Shown: positions 52,436 through 63,953, numbered from the stretch's first letter. The stretch is 64,000 nucleotides of DNA from Agromyces allii (GCF_009749385.1 NZ_WBIN01000017.1:23735-87734), one strand, 5' to 3'. A program made the numbers and translations. Notes: generated by a model not told the origin, from the letters alone.

Positions 52436-53458
52436 TCAGTCGGGCTCGTCGCGACCAAGCACGCGAGAGAGGTGCCGCAGGGGCGCCTCGCCCCACTCGA
52501 CGACCTCGTCGTCGGTCGCGTCCTCGAGGCAGTCCCACCAGGTCGTCGCCCGATTCACGGCCTGCGTGGCCTCGGCCGCCGCGGTGAGCTCCGTCCACTC
52601 GTCGACGTCGAGCGGCGCGATGTCGGACCAGGCCCTACGGGCCGCGTCGAGCATGGGCGCGGCGTCGAGCGAGCCGTACTCCATGACTGCCGCGGGAATG
52701 AGCAGCGCTTCGACGGGGTGCGCCCACTGGGCATCGCCGAAGTCGAACACGCGCAGGTTGCCGTGCTCGCCGGCGGCCGCGGCGAAGACGTTGCCGGGGT
52801 GCAGGTCGCCGTGCTGCAACGTCGCGGGCAGGCCGCTTGCGAGCAGGATCCCGGTGGCATCAGCGACGTGCGGCCAGGCGGCCTCGAGCGCGGCGGCGGT
52901 CTCGGCGTCGGGCGCCGACGGATGGCCTGTCGGCAGTCCGAGCACCCGTGCGAGCATGAGCTCGAAACGGTCGGGCACGGTCGCGGGCGAGCAGTCGGGC
53001 ACGCCGAGCGCCGTGATCTCGGGACCGAGGCCGACGAGGGCGTCCTGCATGCGCGTCCACTCCGCGGTCACGGCGAACCAGTCGTCCGCGGTCGGACCCG
53101 CATCGCCGCGCACCTCGCGCAGCGTCGAACCGTGGTCGGCGGTGAGCATCCACCCGCGCCCGGCGTCGACGGCGACGGGCGCGGCGACCGATTCGGGCAG
53201 CGCGTCGGCGAGCAGCGCCTGCAACGCGGGCTCGAACGACTGCGCGGGGCACGTCGCCTTGAACCAGTAGCGGGTCGGTCCGGCGGGCGATTCGGCCGAG
53301 ACCACGAGTTGCGTCGACCAGGGGCGCACCCGCGTCTGGTCGACGCGCGTCACCTGCCTGCCGAGCGGTTCGAGGACGTTCGAGATCCACTCACGCGCCT
53401 CGGCGCGCCACGGCTCCGATGCGACCTCGACGGAGAACGGCGTTCGGCGCTGATCCAT
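52436..53458 (-). CDS. Aminoglycoside phosphotransferase-family (APH) kinase-like protein
   Basis: A 340-residue protein with the APH/choline-kinase fold. The catalytic Brenner-type motif is LQHGDLHPGNVF with D218, and the metal-binding segment is FDFGDAQWAHP with D239. The N-terminal lobe (about 20-130) contains a lysine in RYWFKAT that may bind ATP. It is a small-molecule or metabolite kinase by family. Substrates in such actinobacterial relatives are unknown, and antibiotic resistance should not be assumed. The ATG at 53458 has TATCGT exactly 6 bases upstream (leaderless). Confidence 0.85.
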   Translation of the reverse strand: MDQRRTPFSVEVASEPWRAEAREWISNVLEPLGRQVTRVDQTRVRPWSTQLVVSAESPAGPTRYWFKATCPAQSFEPALQALLADALPESVAAPVAVDAGRGWMLTADHGSTLREVRGDAGPTADDWFAVTAEWTRMQDALVGLGPEITALGVPDCSPATVPDRFELMLARVLGLPTGHPSAPDAETAAALEAAWPHVADATGILLASGLPATLQHGDLHPGNVFAAAAGEHGNLRVFDFGDAQWAHPVEALLIPAAVMEYGSLDAAPMLDAARRAWSDIAPLDVDEWTELTAAAEATQAVNRATTWWDCLEDATDDEVVEWGEAPLRHLSRVLGRDEPD

Positions 53459-53464
53459 GGCAGC

Positions 53465-53470
53465 ACGATA
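53465..53470 (-). promoter_or_regulatory. -10 element of a leaderless promoter for the phosphotransferase gene
   Basis: TATCGT on the minus strand, then exactly 6 bases, then the ATG at 53458. Confidence 0.55.
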
Positions 53471-53489
53471 GGGCAGATCCGCGGTGCCG

Positions 53490-54749
53490 TCAGCGAGGGT
53501 TGACGAGGGAGTGCAGGCGAGGCGAATCCGGTGCCAGCGCGTACGCGACCGCGACGGCCGATCGAATGGCGCTCTCATGGGAGTCCACGTCGTGCATGTA
53601 CAGCCCGGCGAGCCAGAGGCCCTGCTGCCCGTTGAGTCCCTTCAGCGTCGACTGCGCGTCGAAGTACTCGGGCGTAATGCAGCCGTGCTCGTAGGTGGCG
53701 AGCGCGTACAGCGGCTCGGGCAGGTCGTCGTCGTGCGTGATCCAGCTCTTGAACACGGGTGCACCGTGCCGCGGGTTCCAGACGGTCAATGAACTGTGGG
53801 TGCCGTCCCACCTGGCGTTCACGACCGACCAGGATGCCTCGTCGCGCGGCATGAGCCTGCGGTCGCCGTGGATCGCGATGCGCGTGTCGAAGGTGCGGAA
53901 CCGACCGAGCTGCTCGCGCAGGCGCTCGAGCCCGGGAATGCCGGAGACGAGTTCACCGGCCTGCCGCGCGTTGCAGGCGAGGACGACCCGGTCGAACTCC
54001 GCACGCACGCCGTCGGACGTCTCGACGAGGAACGACTCGCCCGCTCGTGAGAGACGCGTGATCGCGGCATCCGTTCGCACCTGCGTGCGTTCGAGCGACG
54101 AGGCGAGCGCATCGACGTAGACCTTCAGCCCGCCCGGGATCTCGCTCTGCACCGGTGCCCGGAGCCCGCTGTCGGCGTTGACGCCGAGGTAGTAGAGGGC
54201 GTTGCAGGCGGCGAACCCGAGGAACTCCTCGCGATCGACGCACCAGAACGAGAGCAGCAGGGGCACGAGGAACTCGTCGGCGAACGACTTGGGCAGCTCG
54301 GCCTGTTCGAGGTATTCGGCGACGGTGACCGTCGTGTCGCGTCGCGCGAGGAACGGCGGGATCGCGTTGAGGAACCTCCGGAACCGCAGGAGCGTGTCGA
54401 GCGAGGCAGGGGCGAGCGATGGCCAGGCGACCTGCCGCCCTCGGGTCGGTGGCATGGCGAGTGCGCGACCCGACCGCGTGTCGGAGACCGTGATGGTCGC
54501 CGGATAGGTGTCGCGCACGACGCCGAGCGCGTCGAGCAGGCGGTTGAACGTCGCGTAGGCGGGCCCGGGGGAGAAGAACTGGAAGCCCGCGTCGACGTCG
54601 ATCGGCCGGCCGTCGATCTCGATCGTGCGGGTGTCGGCGTGGCCGCCGAGCCGGTCGTCGCGTTCGAAGAGCGTGACGTCGTGCTCGCGGTCGAGCAGCC
54701 ACGCGGTCGTAAGGCCCGCGGCGCCGCCGCCCACGACGGCCACTCTCAT
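53490..54749 (-). CDS. FAD-dependent amine-oxidase-like oxidoreductase
   Basis: A 419-residue flavoprotein. The dinucleotide-binding fold is at the extreme N-terminus (AVVGGGAAGLTTAWLL), followed by LGGHADT, DVDAGFQFFSPGPAY, and a C-terminal GLWLAGLYMHDVDSHESAIRSAVAVA, which is the FAD-binding end of the NAD(P)-binding Rossmann/amine-oxidase group. The IDVDAGFQFF segment resembles the COG2907-type 'predicted NAD/FAD-binding protein' found next to cyclopropane-fatty-acid synthase genes, but no such gene is nearby. ATG at 54749 with a TATGGT -10 candidate at 54790-54785. Divergent from padR, so the PadR operator region could influence it. Confidence 0.87.
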   Translation of the reverse strand: MRVAVVGGGAAGLTTAWLLDREHDVTLFERDDRLGGHADTRTIEIDGRPIDVDAGFQFFSPGPAYATFNRLLDALGVVRDTYPATITVSDTRSGRALAMPPTRGRQVAWPSLAPASLDTLLRFRRFLNAIPPFLARRDTTVTVAEYLEQAELPKSFADEFLVPLLLSFWCVDREEFLGFAACNALYYLGVNADSGLRAPVQSEIPGGLKVYVDALASSLERTQVRTDAAITRLSRAGESFLVETSDGVRAEFDRVVLACNARQAGELVSGIPGLERLREQLGRFRTFDTRIAIHGDRRLMPRDEASWSVVNARWDGTHSSLTVWNPRHGAPVFKSWITHDDDLPEPLYALATYEHGCITPEYFDAQSTLKGLNGQQGLWLAGLYMHDVDSHESAIRSAVAVAYALAPDSPRLHSLVNPR

Positions 54750-54836
54750 CTGACGTTCCGCTCGTCGGCTTGCTGCACGCGCTCACCATAGCGGGGTCCG
54801 GAGACGGCGCGGGCAGGCGCCGAGATACGCGTGTGG

Positions 54837-54865
54837 TTGACAGCGATGCGTTAACGATATATCGT
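54837..54865 (+). promoter_or_regulatory. padR promoter (consensus -35 and -10, 17-base spacing)
   Basis: TTGACA at 54837-54842 and TATCGT at 54860-54865 with a 17-base spacer. This is the strongest sigma-70-type promoter I see in the window. The -10 lies inside a large palindrome, so binding there would block transcription. Confidence 0.8.
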
Positions 54866-54874
54866 TGACGCATC
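54845..54874. promoter_or_regulatory. Primary PadR operator palindrome
   Basis: A 30-base near-perfect palindrome with a single mismatched position pair. The central 14 bases AACGATATATCGTT are perfectly self-complementary and are flanked by GATGCGT and ACGCATC arms. It covers the spacer and -10 of the padR promoter, which suits autorepression by the regulator encoded at 54924. Confidence 0.75.
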
Positions 54875-54889
54875 ACAGAACTTCTGTGA
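54873..54889. promoter_or_regulatory. Second palindrome in the padR leader
   Basis: TCACAGAA-C-TTCTGTGA, a 17-base inverted repeat with one central base, directly abutting the first operator. It may be a second binding site or an RNA hairpin at the 5' end of the transcript. Confidence 0.5.
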
Positions 54890-54923
54890 GTCATCTTCCA
54901 AACGAACGAAAGGATGTGTGCGC

Positions 54924-55571
54924 ATGACTCGCGAACACTTCATCGAAGCAGATCACCGGGGCTTCGGCCGTCGACACGACCGGATGTCCCACCACGACCA
55001 CCAGCGCGGCGAGGGCCGCTTCCACCACGACCCCGGCTTCGGTCGCCCGCACCACGGGCCCGGCGCCTGGGGCGACCCCGGGTTCCCCGGCGGCCCGGGC
55101 TTCGGCCCCGGCTTCGGCGGCCGCGGCGGCCGACGCCGCTCCAAGGGCGACGTGCGCGCGGCGATCCTCTCGCTGCTCGCCGAGAGCCCGAGCAACGGCT
55201 ACGCCATCATCAAGGCCGTCTCCGAGAAGACCGAGGGCGCCTGGCGCCCGAGCCCCGGCTCGGTCTACCCGACGTTGCAGCAGCTCGTCGACGAAGACCT
55301 CATCGTCGCCGTCGGCGAGGGTCGCAAGACCGAGTTCCAGCTCACCGACGAGGGCCGCGCCTACATCGCCGAGCACGAGGACGAGATCGCAGGAGCCTGG
55401 GCGTCCGTGCCCAAGCCGAGCGAGTCCTCGACCGAGCTCTTCCAGGCGCTCGGCAAGCTCATGGGCGTCGCGGGCCAGTTCCGCCATGGCGCGACCGACG
55501 AGCAGCGTGCGGCCGCAGCCGCGAAGATCGACGAGGCGCGCAAGGCGCTGTACCTGATCCTCGCGGAGTGA
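54924..55571 (+). CDS. PadR-family transcriptional regulator with His/Gly-rich N-terminus
   Basis: A 215-residue regulator. Residues about 72-150 form the PadR winged helix (KGDVRAAILSLLAESPSNGYAIIK, WRPSPGSVYPTLQQLVDEDLI, FQLTDEGRAYI). The C-terminal part is a helical dimerisation region. Residues 1-70 are disordered and rich in His, Gly, Phe and Pro, with about ten His, which could bind metal. ATG at 54924 with AAAGGA 9 bases upstream; GTG 54918 is possible. PadR proteins often control a neighbouring membrane transporter, but none is adjacent here. It probably represses itself and perhaps the divergent FAD oxidoreductase gene. Confidence 0.92.
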   Translation: MTREHFIEADHRGFGRRHDRMSHHDHQRGEGRFHHDPGFGRPHHGPGAWGDPGFPGGPGFGPGFGGRGGRRRSKGDVRAAILSLLAESPSNGYAIIKAVSEKTEGAWRPSPGSVYPTLQQLVDEDLIVAVGEGRKTEFQLTDEGRAYIAEHEDEIAGAWASVPKPSESSTELFQALGKLMGVAGQFRHGATDEQRAAAAAKIDEARKALYLILAE

Positions 55572-55602
55572 TCCCGGCGCCGTCGCGGCTCCACCACGTC
55601 GA

Positions 55603-55637
55603 GGGCATCGGCCCGTCCCGAGGGCGGGCCGATGCCC
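55603..55637 (+). terminator. Hairpin terminator after padR
   Basis: Perfect 13-base arms (GGGCATCGGCCCG and complement) with a 9-base loop, 32 bases after the padR stop, ahead of the proS promoter. Confidence 0.78.
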
Positions 55638-55698
55638 TTCGGCGTGCCGGGCGGGCCTCGGCCGGAACACGGTTTCGATCGCGGCATCCGACGCTCAC

Positions 55699-55704
55699 TA
55701 GAAT
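55699..55704 (+). promoter_or_regulatory. -10 element of a leaderless promoter for proS
   Basis: TAGAAT, then exactly 6 bases, then the GTG start codon at 55711. Confidence 0.6.
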
Positions 55705-55710
55705 CGTCGG

Positions 55711-57477
55711 GTGCCCACACGCCTCACCAACTACTTCCTCCGCACGCTCCGCGAAGACCCCTCAGACGCCGAGGTGGCCAGCCACCGCCTGCTCGTGCGC
55801 GCGGGGTACATCCGCCGACAGGCCCCCGGCGTGTTCGCCTGGCTGCCGCTCGGCCTGCGCGTCAAGGCCAAGATCGAGTCGATCATCCGCGACGAGATGA
55901 CGAACGCGGGCGCGCACGAGGTGCACTTCCCGGCGCTGCTGCCCCGCGAGCCCTACGAGGCGACCGGTCGCTGGACCGAGTACGGCGACGGCCTCTTCCG
56001 CCTCCAGGACCGCAAGGGCGCCGACTACCTGCTCGCGCCCACGCACGAAGAGGTCTTCACCCTCCTCGTGAAGGACCTCTACAACTCCTACAAAGACCTT
56101 CCGCTGTCGATCTACCAGATCCAGGACAAGTACCGCGACGAGGCCCGCCCCCGTGCCGGCCTCCTGCGCGGGCGCGAGTTCACCATGAAGGACGCCTACT
56201 CGTTCGACATCTCCGACGAGGGCCTCGACGCGAGCTACCAGGCGCAGCGCGACGCCTACGAGCGCATCTTCACGCGCCTCGGTCTCGAGTACGTCATCGT
56301 CAAGGCGGATGCCGGTGCCATGGGCGGCTCGAAGAGCGAGGAGTTCCTGCACCCGACGCCCGTCGGCGAGGACACGTTCGTGCGTTCGGCAGGCGGCTAC
56401 GCCGCGAACGTCGAGGCGTTCACGACCGTCGTCCCCGAGCCCACCCCGATCGAGGGGCTGCCCGAGGCCGAGGTGTTCGACTCCCCGAACACGCCGACGA
56501 TCGCGACCCTCGTCGACCTCGCGAACGCGAACCACCCCCGCCCCGACGGACGCGAGTGGACCGCCGCCGACACGCTGAAGAACGTCGTGCTCGCGCTCAC
56601 CCAGCTCGACGGCACGCGCGAGATCGTGGTCGTCGGCCTGCCCGGCGACCGCGACGTCGAGATGAAGCGCGTCGAGGTCGCGTTCGCACCCGCCGTGGTC
56701 GAGCCCGCGACCGAGGCCGACTTCGCCAAGAACCCGGGGCTCGTCAAGGGGTACATCGGACCCTGGTCGCCCGAGGGCGCCGTGCTCGGCGAGACGTCGG
56801 CCACCGGCATCCGCTTCCTCGTCGACCCCCGCGTCGTCGACGGCACCGAGTGGATCACGGGCGCCAACATCGACCAGAAGCACGTCTTCGGTCTCGTCGC
56901 AGGGCGCGACTTCGTCGCCGACGGCACCGTCGAGGCGTCGAACGTGCGCGCCGGCGACCCCGCCCCCGACGGCTCCGGTCCGGTCGAACTCGCCCGCGGC
57001 ATGGAGATCGGACACGTCTTCCAGCTCGGCCGCAAGTACGCCGAGGTGCTCGGCCTCAAGGTGCTCGACGAGAACGGCAAGCTCGCGACCGTGACCATGG
57101 GCTCTTACGGCATCGGCGTCACGCGCATCCTCGCGATCATCGCCGAGGGCAACAACGACGAGAAGGGCCTCGTGTGGCCCGAGTCGATCGCGCCGTTCGA
57201 CGTGCACGTCGTCGCGACCGGCCGCGACGCGGTCGCCTTCGAGCTCGCCGAGCAGCTGGCCGGCGAACTCGAGCGAGCCCGCCTCGACGTGCTCTACGAC
57301 GACCGCCCCAAGGTCTCGCCCGGCGTGAAGTTCGGCGACGCCGAGCTCATCGGCGTGCCGCGCATCCTCGTCGTGGGCCGCGGTGCGGCCGACGGCGAGG
57401 TCGAGCTCTGGAACCGCCGCACCGGCGAGCGTCAGACGCTCTCGGCCGCCGACGCGGTCGCGCAGCTCACCGCGTAG
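55711..57477 (+). CDS. proS: Prolyl-tRNA synthetase (bacterial type)
   Basis: A 588-residue class II aminoacyl-tRNA synthetase that charges tRNA-Pro. Class II motif 2 ([27 protein letters not shown]) and motif 3 ([15 protein letters not shown]) are intact. A YbaK-type editing domain lies between them (about 235-385), so this is the bacterial ProS type. The C-terminal anticodon-binding domain begins around FDVHVV. GTG start with a leaderless promoter. A 16-base perfect hairpin follows the stop. Confidence 0.97.
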   Translation: MPTRLTNYFLRTLREDPSDAEVASHRLLVRAGYIRRQAPGVFAWLPLGLRVKAKIESIIRDEMTNAGAHEVHFPALLPREPYEATGRWTEYGDGLFRLQDRKGADYLLAPTHEEVFTLLVKDLYNSYKDLPLSIYQIQDKYRDEARPRAGLLRGREFTMKDAYSFDISDEGLDASYQAQRDAYERIFTRLGLEYVIVKADAGAMGGSKSEEFLHPTPVGEDTFVRSAGGYAANVEAFTTVVPEPTPIEGLPEAEVFDSPNTPTIATLVDLANANHPRPDGREWTAADTLKNVVLALTQLDGTREIVVVGLPGDRDVEMKRVEVAFAPAVVEPATEADFAKNPGLVKGYIGPWSPEGAVLGETSATGIRFLVDPRVVDGTEWITGANIDQKHVFGLVAGRDFVADGTVEASNVRAGDPAPDGSGPVELARGMEIGHVFQLGRKYAEVLGLKVLDENGKLATVTMGSYGIGVTRILAIIAEGNNDEKGLVWPESIAPFDVHVVATGRDAVAFELAEQLAGELERARLDVLYDDRPKVSPGVKFGDAELIGVPRILVVGRGAADGEVELWNRRTGERQTLSAADAVAQLTA

Positions 57478-57488
57478 CGACCCGACCG

Positions 57489-57524
57489 CTCGCACATGCA
57501 CGGCTTCCGCCGTGCATGTGCGAG
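57489..57524 (+). terminator. Strong hairpin between proS and the LOG-family gene
   Basis: Perfect 16-base arms, CTCGCACATGCACGGC and its complement, with a TTCC loop. It starts 11 bases after the proS stop and ends only 9 bases before the next ATG, so it occupies the position of the downstream gene's leader. Confidence 0.82.
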
Positions 57525-57533
57525 GCTGGCGGC

Positions 57534-58613
57534 ATGAGCGAGACGATGCCCGGCATCGAACCGGAGTCGCTTCCGTCGCAGCAGGCGGAGATGATCGAGC
57601 AGCTCGCGCGGCAGGCATCCGCGCCGGGACGCAACCGTGCGTTGATCGCACGGATCCTCGCCGCAGGCGTGCAGCTGGGGCTCGACGACGCCGACCGGCT
57701 CGATCTGAAGATCACCGCGGCGGCGCTCGAGGAGATGCGCCACGCGTTCCGCCTCTTCGCGCCGTACGACGACGTGCCGAAGGTGACCGTGTTCGGTTCG
57801 GCGCGCACCAAGCCCGACGACCCCGGCTACCGACAGGCGCACCGGGTCGCCGCGGCGCTCGCGCGCGACGGTTGGATGGTCGTCACCGGGGCCGGACCCG
57901 GGATCATGGAGGCCGCCGGATCCGGCGCCGGCCCCGAGCAGTCGCTCGGCGTCTCGATCAGGCTCCCGTTCGAGGAGGCCCCCGACCCGGGGCTCGCCGA
58001 ACCGAACCGGGTCACGATGAAGTACTTCTTCACCCGGAAGCTGATGCTGGTGAAGGAGTCGAAGGGGTTCGTCTGCCTGCCCGGCGGGTTCGGCACGCTC
58101 GACGAGGCCTTCGAGCTGTTGACGCTCCAGCAGACCGGCAAGGCCGAGCCCGTGCCGATCGTGCTGCTCGACGCGCCCGGCGGCGGCTACTGGCGAGCAC
58201 TCGCCGAGTTCGTGCGAGCCGAGCTCGGCGGCGGCGGCTTCATCGCGCCCGATGACCTCGACCGCGTGCTCGTCACCGATTCGGCCGACGCCGCCGTCGC
58301 CGAGATCACCGGGTTCTGGCGCAACTACGACTCGCTGCGCTGGGTCGGCGATCGGCTCGTTCTGCGCCTGAACGCCGAGCCGAGCGACGTCGAGGTCGAG
58401 TCGTTGAACGCCGGCTTCGGCTGGCTCGCCGCCTCGGGAGGCATCGAGCGCAGCGGACCCCTGGGCCCGGAGCGCTCGGACCACGATGCGCTCGCCAAGC
58501 CCAGGCTCGTGCTCCGCCTCGACCCGCACCGGGTCGGCGACCTGCACCGGCTGATCCGGGCGATCAACGGGCTGTCGTCCGCGCCCGGCGCAGCCACGCC
58601 GCCGAGCGTCTAG
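57534..58613 (+). CDS. LOG/TIGR00730 family Rossmann-fold protein
   Basis: A 359-residue protein. The core (about 75-270) has the LOG signature: TVFGSARTKPDD, VVTGAGPGIMEAA, and the phosphoribohydrolase motif PGGFGTLDE. Family members cleave nucleoside 5'-monophosphates (cytokinin-activating LOG) or are uncharacterised. They are often mis-named lysine decarboxylase. An N-terminal helical extension (about 1-70) and a C-terminal extension (about 280-359) make it almost twice the minimal LOG length, a form common in Actinobacteria. ATG at 57534. Convergent with the DUF1206 gene, with 10 bases between stops. Confidence 0.88.
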   Translation: MSETMPGIEPESLPSQQAEMIEQLARQASAPGRNRALIARILAAGVQLGLDDADRLDLKITAAALEEMRHAFRLFAPYDDVPKVTVFGSARTKPDDPGYRQAHRVAAALARDGWMVVTGAGPGIMEAAGSGAGPEQSLGVSIRLPFEEAPDPGLAEPNRVTMKYFFTRKLMLVKESKGFVCLPGGFGTLDEAFELLTLQQTGKAEPVPIVLLDAPGGGYWRALAEFVRAELGGGGFIAPDDLDRVLVTDSADAAVAEITGFWRNYDSLRWVGDRLVLRLNAEPSDVEVESLNAGFGWLAASGGIERSGPLGPERSDHDALAKPRLVLRLDPHRVGDLHRLIRAINGLSSAPGAATPPSV

Positions 58614-58623
58614 TCGTCCTCGA

Positions 58624-59433
58624 TCAGACCTTGGCGTAGCGTGTCCGTGCGAAGCAGTAGACGCCGTAGACGATGAGCCCGGCGCCGACGAGCCAGAGGA
58701 TCACCTGACCGAAGGGGAGCGCGGCCAGACTCTTCAGGGCGGCATCGAGACCGCCCGCCTTCTCGGGATCGTGCGTGAACGCGGCGACGACGAACAGCAC
58801 GCCGACCACGCCGAGCACGATGCCCTTGGCCACGTACCCGACGATGCCGAGCGTGCGGATGCCGCGGCCGACCGCCCCCGCCGGGAGAGACAGGTGCTTC
58901 TCGAAGGTCCTGCGCACCCCGCTCACGACGAAGCCGACGCCGATGCCGATGACCACGAGGCCGACGAGCACGAGCAGGAACACACCGCCGGGCGTGGCGA
59001 GCAGCGTGGCGCTCAGCGAAGTCGACGACTCCGAGGAGTCGGAGCTGCCGCCGAGGGCGTAGACGAGACCGGTGGCGCCCGTCGCGAAGTAGGCCAGCGC
59101 CGTGCCGACGTCCTTGACGCGCTTGCCCCACTTCTTCTTCGCGTCGGGTTCCTGCTCGAGGAAGGCCTCGGCCACCTGCCAGACGCCGAGTGCGAAGAGG
59201 CCGAGCACGATGATCCAGAGCACGACCACACCGAACGGAACGCGGGAGATCTGCGCCATGGCGCCGCTCTGGTCGGCCTCGCCGTCGCCGGCGCCGATCG
59301 CCACCGAGACGGCGATCGCGCCGATCACGATGTGCACGAGGCCGAGCACGGCGAAGCCGGATCGGGCCAGGATGCGGAAGGTGCGTGAGTGCTGGGCGGC
59401 GCTCGCGGTCGACTTCAGGGTGTCGGGGGTCAT
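58624..59433 (-). CDS. DUF1206 membrane protein
   Basis: A 269-residue integral membrane protein with six helices arranged as three similar pairs. Each repeat contains a G-x-x-x-x-G pattern (FAVLGLVHIVIGAIAV, GALAYFATGATGLVYA, LGIVGYVAKGIVLGVVG), the DUF1206 signature. Function unknown. The ATG at 59433 has TACGCT exactly 6 bases upstream (leaderless); a GTG at 59439 is the alternative start. Divergent from nusA. Confidence 0.92.
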   Translation of the reverse strand: MTPDTLKSTASAAQHSRTFRILARSGFAVLGLVHIVIGAIAVSVAIGAGDGEADQSGAMAQISRVPFGVVVLWIIVLGLFALGVWQVAEAFLEQEPDAKKKWGKRVKDVGTALAYFATGATGLVYALGGSSDSSESSTSLSATLLATPGGVFLLVLVGLVVIGIGVGFVVSGVRRTFEKHLSLPAGAVGRGIRTLGIVGYVAKGIVLGVVGVLFVVAAFTHDPEKAGGLDAALKSLAALPFGQVILWLVGAGLIVYGVYCFARTRYAKV

Positions 59434-59439
59434 CGGCAC

Positions 59440-59445
59440 AGCGTA
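59440..59445 (-). promoter_or_regulatory. -10 element of a leaderless promoter for the DUF1206 gene
   Basis: TACGCT on the minus strand, then exactly 6 bases, then the ATG at 59433. Confidence 0.55.
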
Positions 59446-59594
59446 TCGACGGTGTCATCCTGATCGCGGCCCCTTGCGCGGCATCGCCGGTGGGGGTAAC
59501 GGGCGCCGGAGCGGCCCCCTCGGATGCGGCGCTGCGACCCGGGTTCGCGCCGCCGACGCGCAAGAACGCGTCCCGCGGGGCCCCCGACATCCGC

Positions 59595-59600
59595 TAACCT
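59595..59600 (+). promoter_or_regulatory. Predicted -10 of the nusA-ylxR-infB operon
   Basis: TAACCT, 57 bases before the nusA ATG. The resulting leader of about 50 bases contains a GAGGAGG ribosome-binding site. No rimP gene lies between this promoter and nusA. Confidence 0.4.
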
Positions 59601-59657
59601 AGAGAGTCGTCCGCACGTGGGGAGCGGCAACTGAGAGCTGAATAGAGGAGGCCGGCG

Positions 59658-60656
59658 ATGGATATCGACCTCAGCGTGCTTCGCATGATGGAGCGCGAGA
59701 AGGAGATCCCGTTCGACGAACTGGTGCAGATCATCGAACAGGCCATTCTCATGGCCTATCTGAAGCACACGAACCCCGGCCAGCACGGCCACGCGAACCC
59801 CGATGGTGCGCGAGCCGAGCTTGATCGAAAGACCGGCCACGTGTCGGTGTACATTCCCGAACTCGACGAAGAGGGCAACGTCATCGGCGAGGCCGAAGAC
59901 AGCCCGAGCGACTTCGGACGCATCGCGGCCTTCGCCGCCAAGCAGGTCATCAACCAGCGTCTGCGCGACCTGGCCGACGACGCCGTGCTCGGCGAGTTCC
60001 GCGGCCGCGAGGGCGACATCGTCGCCGGCGTGATCCAGCAGGGGCCCAACCCCCGCATGATCCACATCGACCTCGGCTCCGTCGAGGCGATCCTGCCCCC
60101 CGAGGAGCAGGTGCCCGGCGAGGAGTACCCGCACGGCCAGCGCATCCGCGTCTACGTCACGAGTGTCGCGAAGGGCGCCAAGGGCCCCTCGATCACCGTG
60201 TCGCGCACGCATCCGGCGCTCGTTCGCAAGCTCTTCGCCCTCGAGGTTCCCGAGATCGCGAACGGCGTCGTCGAGATCGTCTCGCTCGCCCGCGAGGCCG
60301 GTCACCGCACCAAGATCGCGGTGCGTGCGAACCAGCCCGGCATCAACGCCAAGGGCGCGGCCATCGGCGAGCTGGGTCAGCGCGTCCGCGCCGTCACGGC
60401 AGAGCTCGGCGCAGAGAAGATCGACATCGTCGACTACTCCGACGACCTCGCGACGTTCGTCGCGAGCGCGCTCTCGCCGGCGAAGGTCACGAGCGCATTC
60501 GTCATCGACGAGTCCACCCGGGCCGTCCGCGCACTCGTGCCCGACTACCAGCTTTCGCTCGCGATCGGCAAGGAGGGGCAGAACGCCCGCCTCGCCGCCA
60601 AGCTCACGGGCGCGAAGATCGACATCCAGCCCGACTCGGTCCTCGAGTCGAACTGA
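59658..60656 (+). CDS. nusA: Transcription termination/antitermination factor NusA
   Basis: A 332-residue RNA-polymerase-binding factor. The N-terminal RNAP-binding domain (about 1-105) is followed by the S1 domain (GREGDIVAGVIQQGP), KH1 (about 180-245) and KH2 (AIGKEGQNARLAAKLTGAKIDI). It ends after KH2 without the acidic C-terminal repeats of enterobacterial NusA, the normal actinobacterial form. ATG with GAGGAGG 8 bases upstream. ylxR and infB follow on the same strand. The usual upstream rimP is absent. Confidence 0.97.
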   Translation: MDIDLSVLRMMEREKEIPFDELVQIIEQAILMAYLKHTNPGQHGHANPDGARAELDRKTGHVSVYIPELDEEGNVIGEAEDSPSDFGRIAAFAAKQVINQRLRDLADDAVLGEFRGREGDIVAGVIQQGPNPRMIHIDLGSVEAILPPEEQVPGEEYPHGQRIRVYVTSVAKGAKGPSITVSRTHPALVRKLFALEVPEIANGVVEIVSLAREAGHRTKIAVRANQPGINAKGAAIGELGQRVRAVTAELGAEKIDIVDYSDDLATFVASALSPAKVTSAFVIDESTRAVRALVPDYQLSLAIGKEGQNARLAAKLTGAKIDIQPDSVLESN

Positions 60657-60728
60657 GCCGGCCGAGCCGAGCCGGTCGCACGGAGCCAGGTCCGGGCGTC
60701 GAAAGGCGCCCAGCCCCGGAGGTGTAGG

Positions 60729-60986
60729 ATGGAACCCGTCAGAACGTGCATCGGATGCCGTTCGCGCGCTCCGCGATCCTCGCTTCTGAGGGTCGTCTCC
60801 CAAAACTCGCAAGTCGTGGCCGATGATTCGGCCGTGCTTCCGGGCAGGGGTGCGTGGCTGCATCCGACACTCGAGTGCTACCGCCTCGCCGTTCGGAAGC
60901 GCGCCTTCGGGCGTGCACTCCGCATTCGCGGCGAGGTGGACACCGGCAACGTAGAGAACAGGCTGAACACAAGTGATGACCAATGA
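60729..60986 (+). CDS. ylxR: YlxR-family RNA-binding protein
   Basis: An 85-residue DUF448 protein. The family signature is P-x-R-T-C-I-G-C-R at the start (C8, C11), then LLRVV and GRGAWLHPTLECY. Family members are small nucleic-acid-binding proteins that often sit between nusA and infB; some act as nucleoid/transcription regulators. ATG with GGAGGT about 5 bases upstream, 72 bases after nusA. Confidence 0.93.
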   Translation: MEPVRTCIGCRSRAPRSSLLRVVSQNSQVVADDSAVLPGRGAWLHPTLECYRLAVRKRAFGRALRIRGEVDTGNVENRLNTSDDQ

Positions 60987-61073
60987 GTAACAACTCATGA
61001 GCGGCTCGAAATGAGTCCCGTCCGCCATTGATGGTCTGCCCCTGTCCGGGGTCGGACCCGGAACAGGAGAGAA

Positions 61074-63896
<2,823 letters not shown>

Positions 63897-63907
63897 TCGA
63901 GGCGGCC

Positions 63908-63927
63908 GGGGTGGCGAGAGCCACCCC
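63908..63927 (+). terminator. Hairpin after infB
   Basis: Perfect 8-base arms, GGGGTGGC and its complement, with a GAGA tetraloop, 11 bases after the infB stop. It would attenuate transcription into the next gene. Confidence 0.65.
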
Positions 63928-63953
63928 CGCCACACATCGGAAGGAGACAGTTC

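Noticed and set aside
52436..53458. Aminoglycoside-resistance gene
   Set aside because: The fold and catalytic motif are APH-like, but the family is broad and nothing here indicates an antibiotic substrate.
57534..58613. Lysine decarboxylase
   Set aside because: The PGGxGT motif belongs to LOG-type phosphoribohydrolases. The 'lysine decarboxylase' name is a known misannotation, and no PLP-binding motif is present.
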